Assembly (NCBI RefSeq): GCF_000785515.1
Contig: NZ_CP009913.1
Span: 772,001 to 836,000, forward strand
Length of the DNA stretch: 64,000 nt
Direction of reading: 5' to 3'
Source of the DNA: Streptococcus salivarius
Lineage (GTDB): Bacteria; Bacillota; Bacilli; Lactobacillales; Streptococcaceae
Shown: piece after piece, positions 55,638-64,000 of the stretch
Position numbering within the stretch: the first letter of the stretch is position 1
Layout of the letters: each line of letters begins with the position of its first letter
The notes under the pieces: generated by a model
What the model was told of the DNA's origin: nothing
The model's input: only the letters and a program-made list of their open reading frames with translations
The model's database searches: none
Translations under genes and position numbers: made by a program

Positions 55638-56294
55638 CTATATAATTGAATAAAAAGTAAGAAGTAATATCCCTAGAAAAAGAAATGGGACAAATGGAAT
55701 GCATTCCTTAAGATTTCTTCGTAGAAGGAAGTAAGCTAGTCCTAATAGGCAGGCAATTTCGATAATTAGTAGTATTTTTGAAAATGGGAAAATAAGTGAG
55801 GCACTTGCTAAGTAGAGAAAATCTCCTTCCCCAATATTTAGATGTTTCATATAAGAAAGGATAGCGAGGATTATACCTAAGGCAAATGTAATGTAGTAGT
55901 TGCCCATGAATAAGAGTGGGACTGTTCCAACTATCCAAATCAGAAGCGGATAGGATTTATGTTTCAAATCAAAAATCGACAGACAAAGGCTGAAGTAAAG
56001 AAAGTAGGTCACTTCAAGACTTAAAAAGTCATAGAAATATAGCAGGGATATTACTCCACAAAATAGTTCCATAAAGAGGTAACGAAAAGGGATAGGAGTC
56101 TGACATGAACGGCATCGAGATCTTAAGAAAAGTTGTGAGAGGATAGGGATCATCTCGAAAAAACGCAGCTGATGCTTGCAATGGCTACAGTGACTTCTAG
56201 GGAAAATAATCGACCTCTCAGGAAAACGATCACAAATTAGTCCGATGAATGAACCAAAAGAGGCTCCTAGAAAAAAATAAATAATACTTAACAT
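55638..56294 (-). CDS. comC: Type IV prepilin peptidase (late competence)
   Basis: 218 residues, about seven membrane segments. N-terminal CxxC pairs in SHCSHCKHQ and SRCRSCQTP (zinc, methylase part), catalytic Asp in LSIFDLKHKSYP and in IGEGDFLYLA (aspartyl protease GxGD type). Processes ComGC-type pseudopilins of the DNA-uptake pilus. A SigX-type TTCGAATA is 7 nt before the start codon. Also called pilD or cclA. Confidence 0.92.
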   Translation of the reverse strand: MLSIIYFFLGASFGSFIGLICDRFPERSIIFPRSHCSHCKHQLRFFEMIPILSQLFLRSRCRSCQTPIPFRYLFMELFCGVISLLYFYDFLSLEVTYFLYFSLCLSIFDLKHKSYPLLIWIVGTVPLLFMGNYYITFALGIILAILSYMKHLNIGEGDFLYLASASLIFPFSKILLIIEIACLLGLAYFLLRRNLKECIPFVPFLFLGILLLTFYSII

Positions 56295-56301
56295 ACCTAA
56301 T

Positions 56302-56309
56302 TATTCGAA
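56302..56309 (-). promoter_or_regulatory. SigX (ComX) cin-box of comC
   Basis: Minus strand TTCGAATA, fitting the TNCGAATA late-competence box. It ends 7 nt before the ATG at 56294. Confidence 0.7.
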
Positions 56310-56333
56310 AAAGAGTGAGAAAAAGCATTTTAC

Positions 56334-56362
56334 TTGCATCTTATTTAGAAATATTCTAAAAT
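56334..56362 (+). promoter_or_regulatory. dpr promoter with PerR box
   Basis: TTGCAT (56334-56339), 17-bp spacer, TAAAAT (56357-56362). The dyad TTAGAAATATTCTAA (56345-56359) fills the spacer and matches the Fur/PerR box pattern. Confidence 0.75.
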
Positions 56363-56403
56363 AAAAGTATAAATAATAGTAATTCTAAATAAGGAGTATT
56401 AAT

Positions 56404-56925
56404 ATGGTAGATTCAATTAAAGAAACAATCAATGAAACAGTTAACCAACAAGCTGAAACACCTTCATATACAAAAACTAAAGCAGTTTTGAATCAAGCAG
56501 TCGCTGATTTGTCTGTAGCAGCTTCAATTGTTCACCAAGTTCATTGGTATATGCGTGGTCCTGGTTTCCTCTATCTTCATCCAAAAATGGATGAATTGAT
56601 GGATAGTTTGAATGCTCACCTTGATGTTGTTAGTGAACGTTTGATTACTATTGGTGGGGAACCATACTCAACTTTGGTAGAATTTTCATCTAATTCAGGC
56701 TTGACTGAAACTACTGGTACATTTGATAAACCAATGTCTGATCAAATCCAATTATTGGTTGATACATACAAATATTTGTCAGTCTTGTTCCAAGTTGGTT
56801 TGGATATCACAGATGAAGAAGGAGATGCTCCTTCAAATGATATCTTCACTGCAGCTAAATCTGAAATTGATAAGACAATCTGGATGTTGACTGCAGAACT
56901 TGGACAAGCTCCAGGCTTGAGATAA
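56404..56925 (+). CDS. dpr: Dps-like peroxide resistance protein Dpr
   Basis: 173 residues. Ferritin-like mini-ferritin: ferroxidase ligands in [10 protein letters not shown] and [19 protein letters not shown]. Forms a 12-mer that binds iron and prevents Fenton chemistry. AAGGAG upstream, under a PerR box, with the perR gene 88 nt downstream. Confidence 0.95.
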   Translation: MVDSIKETINETVNQQAETPSYTKTKAVLNQAVADLSVAASIVHQVHWYMRGPGFLYLHPKMDELMDSLNAHLDVVSERLITIGGEPYSTLVEFSSNSGLTETTGTFDKPMSDQIQLLVDTYKYLSVLFQVGLDITDEEGDAPSNDIFTAAKSEIDKTIWMLTAELGQAPGLR

Positions 56926-57012
56926 GCATTTTTGAGTTAAGATGATTGTCAAGAGTTCCTCTAAAAGTGTATAATAGACATAAAATACTTTTAGACGAAG
57001 GGAGGCGGCGAT

Positions 57013-57450
57013 ATGTCTGAGCATCGACGTAGTCTAGGCGTTTATGAAGATGTCCTGAATCAGTTAAAAGCTAAAGGAATTCGGTTGACGGAATCTCGTA
57101 AAGCTGTTATTCGCTATTTGATGATGTCTGATCAACACCCTAGTGCAGATGTGATATATTATGACCTACTCCCTGACAATCCTGGGATGAGTTTGGCGAC
57201 GGTCTATAACAACCTGAAGGTGTTGGTTGAAGAAGGGATTGTCTCTGAAATCAAGGTTAATAATGATAATACAACCTATTATGATTTTATGGGACATGAC
57301 CACTTAAACATTGTTTGTGAAAAATGTGGTCACATTACTGACTTAGACTTACCGATTCCGTCTTTCAAGGAAGAGGTAGAATCACAAACTGGATTTCGCA
57401 TTACTCGTGAACAGATGATTTTACATGGGATTTGCCCGAATTGTCAATAA
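57013..57450 (+). CDS. perR: Fur-family peroxide regulator PerR
   Basis: 145 residues. Winged helix (IRLTESRKAVIRYLMMSDQH, SLATVYNNLKVLVEEGIV), then the metal-sensing domain with H/D-rich DFMGHDHLNIVCEKCGH and C-terminal CPNC, two CxxC zinc pairs. Sits next to dpr, whose promoter has a matching box. GGAGGCG upstream. Confidence 0.93.
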   Translation: MSEHRRSLGVYEDVLNQLKAKGIRLTESRKAVIRYLMMSDQHPSADVIYYDLLPDNPGMSLATVYNNLKVLVEEGIVSEIKVNNDNTTYYDFMGHDHLNIVCEKCGHITDLDLPIPSFKEEVESQTGFRITREQMILHGICPNCQ

Positions 57451-57479
57451 CCTGAGTCTAAATGACTTAGGTCTTTTTT
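57450..57479 (+). terminator. Terminator after perR
   Basis: ACCTGAGTC pairs with GACTTAGGT (one G-T), followed by CTTTTTT. Confidence 0.8.
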
Positions 57480-57517
57480 GAAGTATACAATAATCTGTAA
57501 AGGTTTTCAAAACTATC

Positions 57518-57546
57518 TTGTCATGGCAGAAGCTTTTTGCTAAAAT
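57518..57546 (+). promoter_or_regulatory. Promoter of yqgQ-glcK
   Basis: TTGTCA (57518-57523), 17-bp spacer, TAAAAT (57541-57546) with an extended TGC. It ends 6 nt before the ATG at 57553. Confidence 0.65.
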
Positions 57547-57552
57547 ATTGCT

Positions 57553-57759
57553 ATGAAAACTTTATATGACGTTCAACAGTTGTTGAAACAGTTTGGCATA
57601 GTAGTTTACCTGGGAAAAAGGCTCTATGATATCGAAATGATGAAGATTGAATTAGAAGCCCTCTACCAGAATGGTTTGGTGGACAAGGACAGCTACCTTA
57701 CTGCTGAAATGATTTTACGACGTGAACATCGCATTGAAATGGAGAAAGAAAATGAGTAA
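57553..57759 (+). CDS. yqgQ: YqgQ-family (DUF910) protein
   Basis: 68 residues; TLYDVQQLLKQFGIVVYLGK, LYDIEMMKIELEALYQNGLV is the DUF910/YqgQ pattern. Function unknown but it is generally linked to glucokinase, as here with an 8-nt overlap. No Shine-Dalgarno precedes the ATG. Confidence 0.88.
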   Translation: MKTLYDVQQLLKQFGIVVYLGKRLYDIEMMKIELEALYQNGLVDKDSYLTAEMILRREHRIEMEKENE

Positions 57760-58720
57760 AAAACTCTTGGGAATTGACCTTGGTGGAACAACTGTTAAAT
57801 TTGGTATTTTGACTTCAGAAGGTGAAGTGCAAGAAAAATGGGCGATTGAAACAAATACGCTTGAAAATGGTCGTCACATCGTCCCTAACATCGTGGAGTC
57901 TTTGAAACACCGTTTGGAAATGTACGGACTTACTGCAGAAGATTTCATTGGAATTGGTATGGGTTCTCCAGGAGCTGTTGATCGTGAAAATAAAACGGTT
58001 ACTGGTGCCTTCAACTTGAACTGGGCAGAAACTCAAGAAGTTGGATCTGTCATCGAAAAAGAACTCGGTATTCCATTTGCCATTGATAATGATGCTAACG
58101 TTGCTGCCCTCGGTGAACGTTGGGTTGGTGCTGGTGCTAACAATCCTGATGTTGTCTTTGTGACATTAGGAACAGGAGTTGGTGGTGGCGTTATCGCTGA
58201 TGGTAACTTGATTCATGGTGTTGGCGGTGCTGGTGGTGAAATTGGCCACATTATCGTTGAGCCTGAAACAGGATTTGAATGTACTTGCGGAAACAAAGGA
58301 TGCTTGGAAACTGTAGCTTCTGCAACAGGTGTCGTACGTTTGGCACGTCATTTAGCAGAAGGCTATGAAGGTAACTCTTCTATTAAAGCTGCTGTAGATA
58401 ATGGTGAGCAAGTAACAAGTAAAGATATTTTCGTTGCCGCTGCCGAAGGCGACAAGTTTGCTAATAGCATCGTTGACAAAGTCTCTGAATACCTAGGACT
58501 TGCAACAGCAAATATCTCAAATATTCTTAACCCAGATTCAGTTGTAATCGGTGGTGGTGTTTCAGCAGCTGGTGAATTCTTGCGTAGCCGTGTTGAAGGA
58601 TACTTTACACGTTATGCATTCCCACAAGTTCGCCGTACAACAAAAGTGAAATTAGCAGAGCTTGGAAATGATGCTGGTATCATTGGAGCTGCTAGCCTTG
58701 CACTTACAATTGATAACTAA
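57752..58720 (+). CDS. glcK: Glucokinase (ROK family)
   Basis: 322 residues from the ATG at 57752, with GGAG inside yqgQ. ATP-binding LGIDLGGTTVKFGIL at the start, and the ROK zinc site CTCGNKGCLE following GGEIGHIIVE. Phosphorylates free glucose. Overlaps yqgQ by 8 nt. Also written glkA. Confidence 0.95.
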   Translation: MSKKLLGIDLGGTTVKFGILTSEGEVQEKWAIETNTLENGRHIVPNIVESLKHRLEMYGLTAEDFIGIGMGSPGAVDRENKTVTGAFNLNWAETQEVGSVIEKELGIPFAIDNDANVAALGERWVGAGANNPDVVFVTLGTGVGGGVIADGNLIHGVGGAGGEIGHIIVEPETGFECTCGNKGCLETVASATGVVRLARHLAEGYEGNSSIKAAVDNGEQVTSKDIFVAAAEGDKFANSIVDKVSEYLGLATANISNILNPDSVVIGGGVSAAGEFLRSRVEGYFTRYAFPQVRRTTKVKLAELGNDAGIIGAASLALTIDN

Positions 58721-58730
58721 TGAATGACAG

Positions 58731-58770
58731 AAGGTGTGTCTGACCAATTATAGGTGGACAGCACCTTTTT
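58731..58770 (+). terminator. Terminator after glcK
   Basis: AAGGTG-TGTC pairs with GACA-GCACCTT across a bulge, then five T. Confidence 0.75.
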
Positions 58771-58864
58771 CTTGTTGAAAAACGTTTACAATCAGCTGAG
58801 CTCTGCCATTTTGTTGAAAATGTGGTATACTTTAAAAGTTGAAATAAAAATTAAAGAGGAAAAA

Positions 58865-60715
58865 ATGACTAAACTTAGAGAAGATATCCGTAACGTAGCC
58901 ATCATTGCCCACGTTGACCACGGTAAAACAACACTTGTTGATGAATTGTTGAAACAATCACACACTCTTGACGAGCGTAAAGAGCTTGATGAGCGTGCAA
59001 TGGACTCAAACGATCTTGAAAAAGAACGTGGAATTACAATCCTTGCCAAAAATACAGCCGTTGCTTATAACGGTACGCGTATCAACATCATGGATACACC
59101 AGGTCACGCGGACTTCGGTGGAGAAGTTGAACGTATCATGAAAATGGTTGATGGGGTTGTCCTTGTTGTCGATGCCTACGAAGGTACAATGCCTCAAACA
59201 CGTTTTGTGTTGAAAAAAGCACTCGAGCAAAACTTGACACCTATTGTTGTTGTTAACAAGATTGATAAACCATCAGCTCGTCCTGAAGAAGTTGTTGATG
59301 AAGTTCTTGAACTTTTCATCGAGCTTGGTGCCGATGATGATCAGTTGGAATTCCCAGTTGTGTATGCTTCAGCGATTAACGGAACATCATCATTGTCAGA
59401 TAACCCTGCTGAACAAGAGCACACTATGGCTCCAATCTTTGACACTATTATTGACCACATCCCAGCTCCTGTAGATAACTCAGATGAGCCTCTTCAATTC
59501 CAAGTGTCACTTCTTGACTACAATGATTTCGTTGGACGTATCGGTATTGGACGTATCTTCCGTGGAACTGTAAAAGTTGGTGACCAAGTTACCCTTTCAA
59601 AACTTGATGGAACAACAAAGAACTTCCGTGTTACTAAACTTTTCGGTTTCTTTGGTTTGGAACGTCGTGAAATTGAAGAAGCAAAAGCTGGTGATTTGAT
59701 TGCCATCTCAGGTATGGAAGACATCTTCGTTGGTGAAACAATCACACCAACTGATGCTGTTGAACCATTGCCAGTTCTTCGTATTGACGAACCAACACTT
59801 CAAATGACTTTCTTGGCTAATAACTCACCATTTGCAGGTCGTGAAGGTAAACACGTGACATCACGTAAGGTTGAAGAACGTCTTTTGGCAGAGTTGCAAA
59901 CAGATGTTTCTCTTCGTGTTGATCCAACTGATTCTCCAGATAAATGGACTGTCTCAGGTCGTGGTGAATTGCACTTGTCTATCCTTATCGAAACAATGCG
60001 TCGTGAAGGATACGAACTTCAAGTGTCTCGTCCAGAAGTTATCATCAAAGAAATTGATGGCGTGAAATGTGAGCCATTTGAACGTGTTCAAATTGATACT
60101 CCAGAAGAGTACCAAGGTTCTATTATCCAAGCCCTTTCAGAACGTAAAGGTGACATGCTTGATATGCAAATGGTTGGTAACGGTCAAACACGTCTTATCT
60201 TCCTTGTACCAGCTCGTGGACTTATCGGATTCTCTACTGAATTCTTGTCTATGACACGTGGTTACGGTATCATGAACCACACCTTCGACCAATACTTGCC
60301 AGTTGTTGCTGGTGAAATTGGTGGCCGTCACCGTGGTGCCCTTGTTTCTATCGATACAGGTAAAGCGACAACTTACTCAATCATGCGTATCGAAGAACGT
60401 GGTACAATCTTTGTTAACCCAGGTACTGAAGTTTATGAAGGTATGATTGTTGGTGAAAATGCTCGTGAAAATGACCTTGGTGTCAATATCACTACAGCAA
60501 AACAAATGACAAACGTGCGTTCAGCAACTAAGGACCAAACGGCTGTTATCAAGACTCCACGTATCTTGACTCTTGAAGAATCACTTGAATTCTTGGATGA
60601 CGATGAGTACATGGAAGTAACGCCTGAATCTATCCGCTTGCGTAAACAAATTTTGAATAAAGCAGAGCGTGATAAAGCCAATAAACGTAAGAAAAAAGCA
60701 GCAGAAGCTGAATAA
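58865..60715 (+). CDS. typA: Ribosome-associated GTPase TypA/BipA
   Basis: 616 residues from the ATG at 58865 (AGAGGA upstream). G1 AHVDHGKTTL, G3 DTPGHADFGG, G4 NKIDKP, then EF-G-like beta barrel and domains III/V and a lysine-rich C-terminal tail. Acts at the ribosome in assembly and stress adaptation. An open frame to 58754 upstream is not supported. Confidence 0.97.
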   Translation: MTKLREDIRNVAIIAHVDHGKTTLVDELLKQSHTLDERKELDERAMDSNDLEKERGITILAKNTAVAYNGTRINIMDTPGHADFGGEVERIMKMVDGVVLVVDAYEGTMPQTRFVLKKALEQNLTPIVVVNKIDKPSARPEEVVDEVLELFIELGADDDQLEFPVVYASAINGTSSLSDNPAEQEHTMAPIFDTIIDHIPAPVDNSDEPLQFQVSLLDYNDFVGRIGIGRIFRGTVKVGDQVTLSKLDGTTKNFRVTKLFGFFGLERREIEEAKAGDLIAISGMEDIFVGETITPTDAVEPLPVLRIDEPTLQMTFLANNSPFAGREGKHVTSRKVEERLLAELQTDVSLRVDPTDSPDKWTVSGRGELHLSILIETMRREGYELQVSRPEVIIKEIDGVKCEPFERVQIDTPEEYQGSIIQALSERKGDMLDMQMVGNGQTRLIFLVPARGLIGFSTEFLSMTRGYGIMNHTFDQYLPVVAGEIGGRHRGALVSIDTGKATTYSIMRIEERGTIFVNPGTEVYEGMIVGENARENDLGVNITTAKQMTNVRSATKDQTAVIKTPRILTLEESLEFLDDDEYMEVTPESIRLRKQILNKAERDKANKRKKKAAEAE

Positions 60716-60734
60716 TATATAGAGAGGAGAAGAG

Positions 60735-61004
60735 ATGTTTTATCTGATTGTTGCTATATTGATTGCATCATTCTATTTCTTTATTGCACCAAAGTCGGTA
60801 AAAAACACCATGAATCTTCTCTTTGTCATGGCTACCTTAGCATTGCTCCTACTTTTAGCAGTGCTATCAATCATTAAATTCTTCAGTTTACCTGGTGAGT
60901 TCTTTGTTACGGTGGGAATGCTTGTATTGAGCTATTTCACCTTGAAAGATTTTTTCGCTATGTCAGAGCTTAATCATGAAAAAGCTGAACATGAAGATAA
61001 ATAA
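60735..61004 (+). CDS. DUF3165 small membrane protein
   Basis: 89 residues, three hydrophobic segments (LIVAILIASFYFFIAP, LLFVMATLALLLLLAVLSII, FFVTVGMLVLSYFTL) and a charged tail (HEKAEHEDK). Streptococcal DUF3165 family of unknown function. GAGGAG upstream, 19 nt after typA, so likely co-transcribed. Confidence 0.8.
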   Translation: MFYLIVAILIASFYFFIAPKSVKNTMNLLFVMATLALLLLLAVLSIIKFFSLPGEFFVTVGMLVLSYFTLKDFFAMSELNHEKAEHEDK

Positions 61005-61018
61005 GTAGCATGAGATTA

Positions 61019-61046
61019 AAAGTCAATCGAATAGATTGGCTTTTTC
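61019..61046 (+). terminator. Terminator after the DUF3165 gene
   Basis: AGTCAATC (61021-61028) pairs with GATTGGCT (61034-61041, one G-T), then TTTTT. Confidence 0.8.
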
Positions 61047-61131
61047 TTTTGCCAAGAAGAGGTAACTCCTTGAAATAGCTTGGGATAAAGGGTAAAATGA
61101 TTATGATACAATTTGAGAGAATGGACGAATT

Positions 61132-62484
61132 ATGAAATCAGTAACACAATTTGAAAATAAAAAAGTTTTGGTCCTTGGTTTGGCTAAATCTGGTGAAGCA
61201 GCTGCCCGCCTATTGGCTAAGTTGGGTGCTATTGTCACAGTAAATGATGGGAAACCATTTGAGGAAAATCCATCAGCACAGACGCTTCTTGAAGAAGGGA
61301 TTAAGGTTGTCTGTGGCGGACATCCTCTTGAACTATTGGATGAAAATTTTGAATTAATGGTGAAAAATCCTGGAATTCGTTATGACAATCCAATGGTAGC
61401 TCGTGCACTTGAAAAAGGCATTCCTGTTTGGACTGAAGTGGAATTAGCTTACCTAGTATCTGAAGCACCTATTATCGGTATTACAGGCTCAAATGGTAAG
61501 ACAACAACGACAACTATGATTGCTGATGTCCTAAACCATGGTGGCAAATCGGGTGTCTTGTCTGGAAATATCGGTTTCCCTGCGTCAGAAGTTGCACAGT
61601 CAGTTACTGCTCAAGATACCTTAGTTATGGAATTGTCTTCGTTCCAATTGATGGGGATTGACAGCTTCCATCCACATATTGCTGTGATTACTAACTTGAT
61701 GCCGACACATATTGACTATCATGGTAGTTTTGAAGAATATGTGGCTGCTAAATGGAATATTCAAAATCAGATGACTGCGGATGATTTTGTTGTTTTGAAC
61801 TTCAATCAAGATTTAGCTAAGGAATTGGCTACACAAACTAAAGCACAAGTAGTTCCATTCTCAACAGTGGAAAAAGTAGATGGTGCCTATCTTGAAAATG
61901 GTGGTCTCTACTTCAAAGGTGAATTGGTGATGCAAGCCGATGAGATTGGCGTTCCTGGTAGTCACAATGTTGAAAATGCCTTGGCAACTATAGCTGTAGC
62001 AAAATTGTCAGGTATTTCAAACCAAGCTATCAAGGAAACTCTCGCAAGCTTTGGTGGGGTTAAGCACCGTCTCCAATTCGTTGACACTATCGATGAAGTG
62101 AAATTCTATAATGATAGTAAGTCAACAAACATTTTAGCGACACAAAAAGCACTTTCTGGTTTTGATAATAGCAAAGTCATTTTGATTGCCGGTGGTTTGG
62201 ACCGTGGTAATGAATTTGATGAACTCATTCCTGACATTACTGGTCTTAAGAAAATGGTGATTTTAGGAGAATCAGCTCCCCGTGTCAAACATGCTGCTGA
62301 TAAAGCGGGCGTGACTTATCTTGATGCCAAAGATGTGGCAGATGCGACACGTATTGCTTTTGATCAAGCAAGTGCAGGAGATGTTGTCTTGTTGAGCCCT
62401 GCAAACGCAAGTTGGGATATGTACAAGAATTTCGAAGTGCGTGGTGACGAATTTATCACAACTGTTGAGCAATTGAAGGGATAG
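61132..62484 (+). CDS. murD: UDP-N-acetylmuramoyl-L-alanine--D-glutamate ligase
   Basis: 450 residues. Three Mur-ligase domains: N-terminal UDP-binding ([20 protein letters not shown]), central ATP-binding [13 protein letters not shown] with [12 protein letters not shown], and C-terminal ([27 protein letters not shown]). Adds D-Glu to the peptidoglycan stem. First of the murD-murG-divIB run typical of the streptococcal division cluster. Confidence 0.97.
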   Translation: MKSVTQFENKKVLVLGLAKSGEAAARLLAKLGAIVTVNDGKPFEENPSAQTLLEEGIKVVCGGHPLELLDENFELMVKNPGIRYDNPMVARALEKGIPVWTEVELAYLVSEAPIIGITGSNGKTTTTTMIADVLNHGGKSGVLSGNIGFPASEVAQSVTAQDTLVMELSSFQLMGIDSFHPHIAVITNLMPTHIDYHGSFEEYVAAKWNIQNQMTADDFVVLNFNQDLAKELATQTKAQVVPFSTVEKVDGAYLENGGLYFKGELVMQADEIGVPGSHNVENALATIAVAKLSGISNQAIKETLASFGGVKHRLQFVDTIDEVKFYNDSKSTNILATQKALSGFDNSKVILIAGGLDRGNEFDELIPDITGLKKMVILGESAPRVKHAADKAGVTYLDAKDVADATRIAFDQASAGDVVLLSPANASWDMYKNFEVRGDEFITTVEQLKG

Positions 62485-62487
62485 TCT

Positions 62488-63558
62488 ATGGCAAAAGCGA
62501 AAAAGATTGTTTTTACCGGTGGTGGAACCGTTGGACATGTGACTTTAAATCTTATCTTAATTCCAAAATTTCTCAAAGATGGATGGGAAGTGCACTATAT
62601 CGGTGACAAGCACGGGATTGAACATGAGCAGATTGATAAATCTGGCTTAGATGTGACTTTCCATAGTATTGCTACAGGTAAACTACGTCGTTATTTCTCA
62701 TGGCAAAATATGTTGGATGTCTTTAAAGTTGGTTGGGGGATTCTACAGTCTATTGCAATTATTGCCAAGATTCGCCCCCAAGCACTCTTTTCAAAGGGTG
62801 GATTTGTCTCAGTGCCACCGGTAATTGCTTCTAAATTATTAGGAGTTCCTGTATATGTGCATGAGTCTGACCTTTCTATGGGCTTGGCCAATAAAATTGC
62901 CTATAAATTTGCGACTACTATGTTTACGACTTTTGAACAATCAAAAGGATTGGCAAAGACAAAACATGTAGGCGCTATTACAAAGGTAGGAATGGCGACA
63001 TCTAATCAGTCTGGTGCCCTTGATAAGATTAAAGAACAGTTTGATGACAACTTAAAAACTGTCCTTTTCATTGGTGGTTCAGCTGGTGCAAAGGTATTTA
63101 ATGATTTTATTAGTAATACTCCACAGCTGACTGAAAAATATAATGTCATTAATATTTCTGGGGACTCTTCATTGAATACCTTAGAACGTCATCTTTATAG
63201 AGTTGATTATGTGACAGATTTGTACCAACCTCTTATGGATACGGCAGATTTAGTTGTAACTCGTGGTGGCTCAAATACGATTTTCGAATTGTTGGCTATG
63301 AAAAAACTTCATTTAATTATTCCTTTAGGGAAAGAAGCTAGCCGAGGAGACCAACTTGAAAATGCTGCCTATTTTGAACGAAAAGGCTACGCACGTCAAT
63401 TACAGGAAACAGAATTAAGTTGGGAAACCTTGAATCATGAGCTTGAACAACTTGTTGAACATGCAGAGACTTACAAAGAAGTGATGGCTAAATCTGATGA
63501 AATCACTTCTCCTGATGATTTTTATAACCTATTAGTGACTAGTATTTCAAAAAAATAA
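62488..63558 (+). CDS. murG: UDP-GlcNAc transferase MurG
   Basis: 356 residues; glycine loop [14 protein letters not shown] at the N-terminus, donor site [13 protein letters not shown] and [14 protein letters not shown]. Makes lipid II at the membrane face. Starts 3 nt after murD. Confidence 0.97.
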   Translation: MAKAKKIVFTGGGTVGHVTLNLILIPKFLKDGWEVHYIGDKHGIEHEQIDKSGLDVTFHSIATGKLRRYFSWQNMLDVFKVGWGILQSIAIIAKIRPQALFSKGGFVSVPPVIASKLLGVPVYVHESDLSMGLANKIAYKFATTMFTTFEQSKGLAKTKHVGAITKVGMATSNQSGALDKIKEQFDDNLKTVLFIGGSAGAKVFNDFISNTPQLTEKYNVINISGDSSLNTLERHLYRVDYVTDLYQPLMDTADLVVTRGGSNTIFELLAMKKLHLIIPLGKEASRGDQLENAAYFERKGYARQLQETELSWETLNHELEQLVEHAETYKEVMAKSDEITSPDDFYNLLVTSISKK

Positions 63559-63567
63559 AGGAATTTC

Positions 63568-64000
63568 ATGGCAAAAAAGGATCAAGAATCACAAGAAAAA
63601 CAAGTTCTTACAGAGTGGCAGAAGAGAAATCTCGAATTTTTGAGAAAAAAAGAAACCGAAGATTCTGAAGAATTTGCGAATGGAAAGGTCGTTCATTCAC
63701 AAGAAGCGACTTCAAATGAGAGCCAGCCACCAGTGAAAAAGAAGGTTAAAAAGAAAAAAAAGACCAAAAGGAAGAAACGAAAAAAAGGTAATACAACTAG
63801 TAATATTCCAATTGCACAACAAAATCTTGCAGGACTAGTTGTTTTTATCGCTGCACTCCTAATCGTATTTTCACTTTTCTTTATTTCACCTTGGTCAAAA
63901 CAAAAGGTTCTCACTGTATCAGGAACAAAAAATGCTTTACCAGAAGATGTGAAAGTTGCAAGTGGTATTCTTGATACAGACTATATCACTCATGTCTTTT
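63568..64000 (+). CDS. divIB: Cell division protein DivIB/FtsQ (5' part)
   Basis: Starts at ATG 63568, 9 nt after murG, and runs off the window (144 codons seen). A long charged cytoplasmic part (VKKKVKKKKKTKRKKRKK) precedes one membrane segment (LAGLVVFIAALLIVFSLFFI) and the beginning of the POTRA domain (KVLTVSGTKNALPEDVKVAS). This is DivIB layout; the position after murG supports it. Links wall synthesis to the divisome. Confidence 0.92.
   Translation, partial: MAKKDQESQEKQVLTEWQKRNLEFLRKKETEDSEEFANGKVVHSQEATSNESQPPVKKKVKKKKKTKRKKRKKGNTTSNIPIAQQNLAGLVVFIAALLIVFSLFFISPWSKQKVLTVSGTKNALPEDVKVASGILDTDYITHVF

Overview
The window reads as chromosome of a low-GC Firmicute, and the gene content points to a streptococcus of the salivarius group (S. 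salivarius or S. vestibularis type). The pointers are PEP carboxylase, a YSIRK-type surface glucanase, small streptococcus-specific families (DUF3270, DUF3165), late-competence prepilin peptidase behind a SigX-type box, Dpr with a PerR box, and an IS1193/IS1167-like ISL3 element. The species call is inference; no rRNA is present.

Layout. 1-10.3 kb is mostly core: the 3' end of tex with a SprT-like gene, a PspC protein, hprK-lgt and DUF948-YtxH, two U32 tRNA-hydroxylation paralogues with a CHY zinc-finger gene, bioY behind a probable BirA operator, a PC4/YdbC protein and mntH. 10.6-15.8 kb is accessory: a Sau3AI-like restriction endonuclease with a C5 methyltransferase (predicted GATC specificity) lies between two ~77-bp direct repeats, followed by an intact ISL3 insertion sequence whose 8-bp target duplication contains the lysS stop codon. 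15.8-27.6 kb is core and housekeeping: lysS, a LysM secreted protein, HAD phosphatases, phosphatase/YbaK, a GH25 lysozyme, DUF2974 hydrolase and an SDR.

27.7-39.3 kb is a defence island. It holds a HigBA-like toxin-antitoxin pair with its own operator; a type I restriction operon (hsdR, hsdS, hsdM) carrying two AT-rich passenger genes; and an Rpn nuclease gene with an in-frame internal start and a duplicated 3' end. The first passenger combines an HNH (DUF1524-like) nuclease with a C-terminal HEPN-like RNxxxH motif. The second fuses an ABC-type ATPase to a DUF4435/TOPRIM-like domain and looks like a single-chain PARIS (AriA-AriB) system. A restriction operon with built-in abortive-infection modules is the most interesting content of the window.

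39.3-64 kb: a secreted GH87-like glucanase with 84-nt Ser-rich repeats and no visible LPXTG; LemA-HtpX; a DtxR-family regulator and a manganese ABC transporter with two SloR/MtsR-like boxes; an ECF S component with a DUF4430 lipoprotein (probably cobalamin); ppc; holA; sodA; a penicillin-binding-like hydrolase whose natural start is out of frame across an A9 tract; comC/pilD; dpr and perR; yqgQ-glcK; typA; DUF3165; and the division/cell-wall run murD-murG-divIB, cut by the window end.

Metal and oxidative-stress genes recur (mntH, mtsABC, DtxR regulator, sodA, dpr, perR), consistent with a manganese-centred peroxide defence. Several genes (at 4848, 48458, 52387, 57553) have an extended -10 element ending 6-7 nt before the ATG and no Shine-Dalgarno, so they may be leaderless. 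No tRNA, rRNA or CRISPR array was seen.
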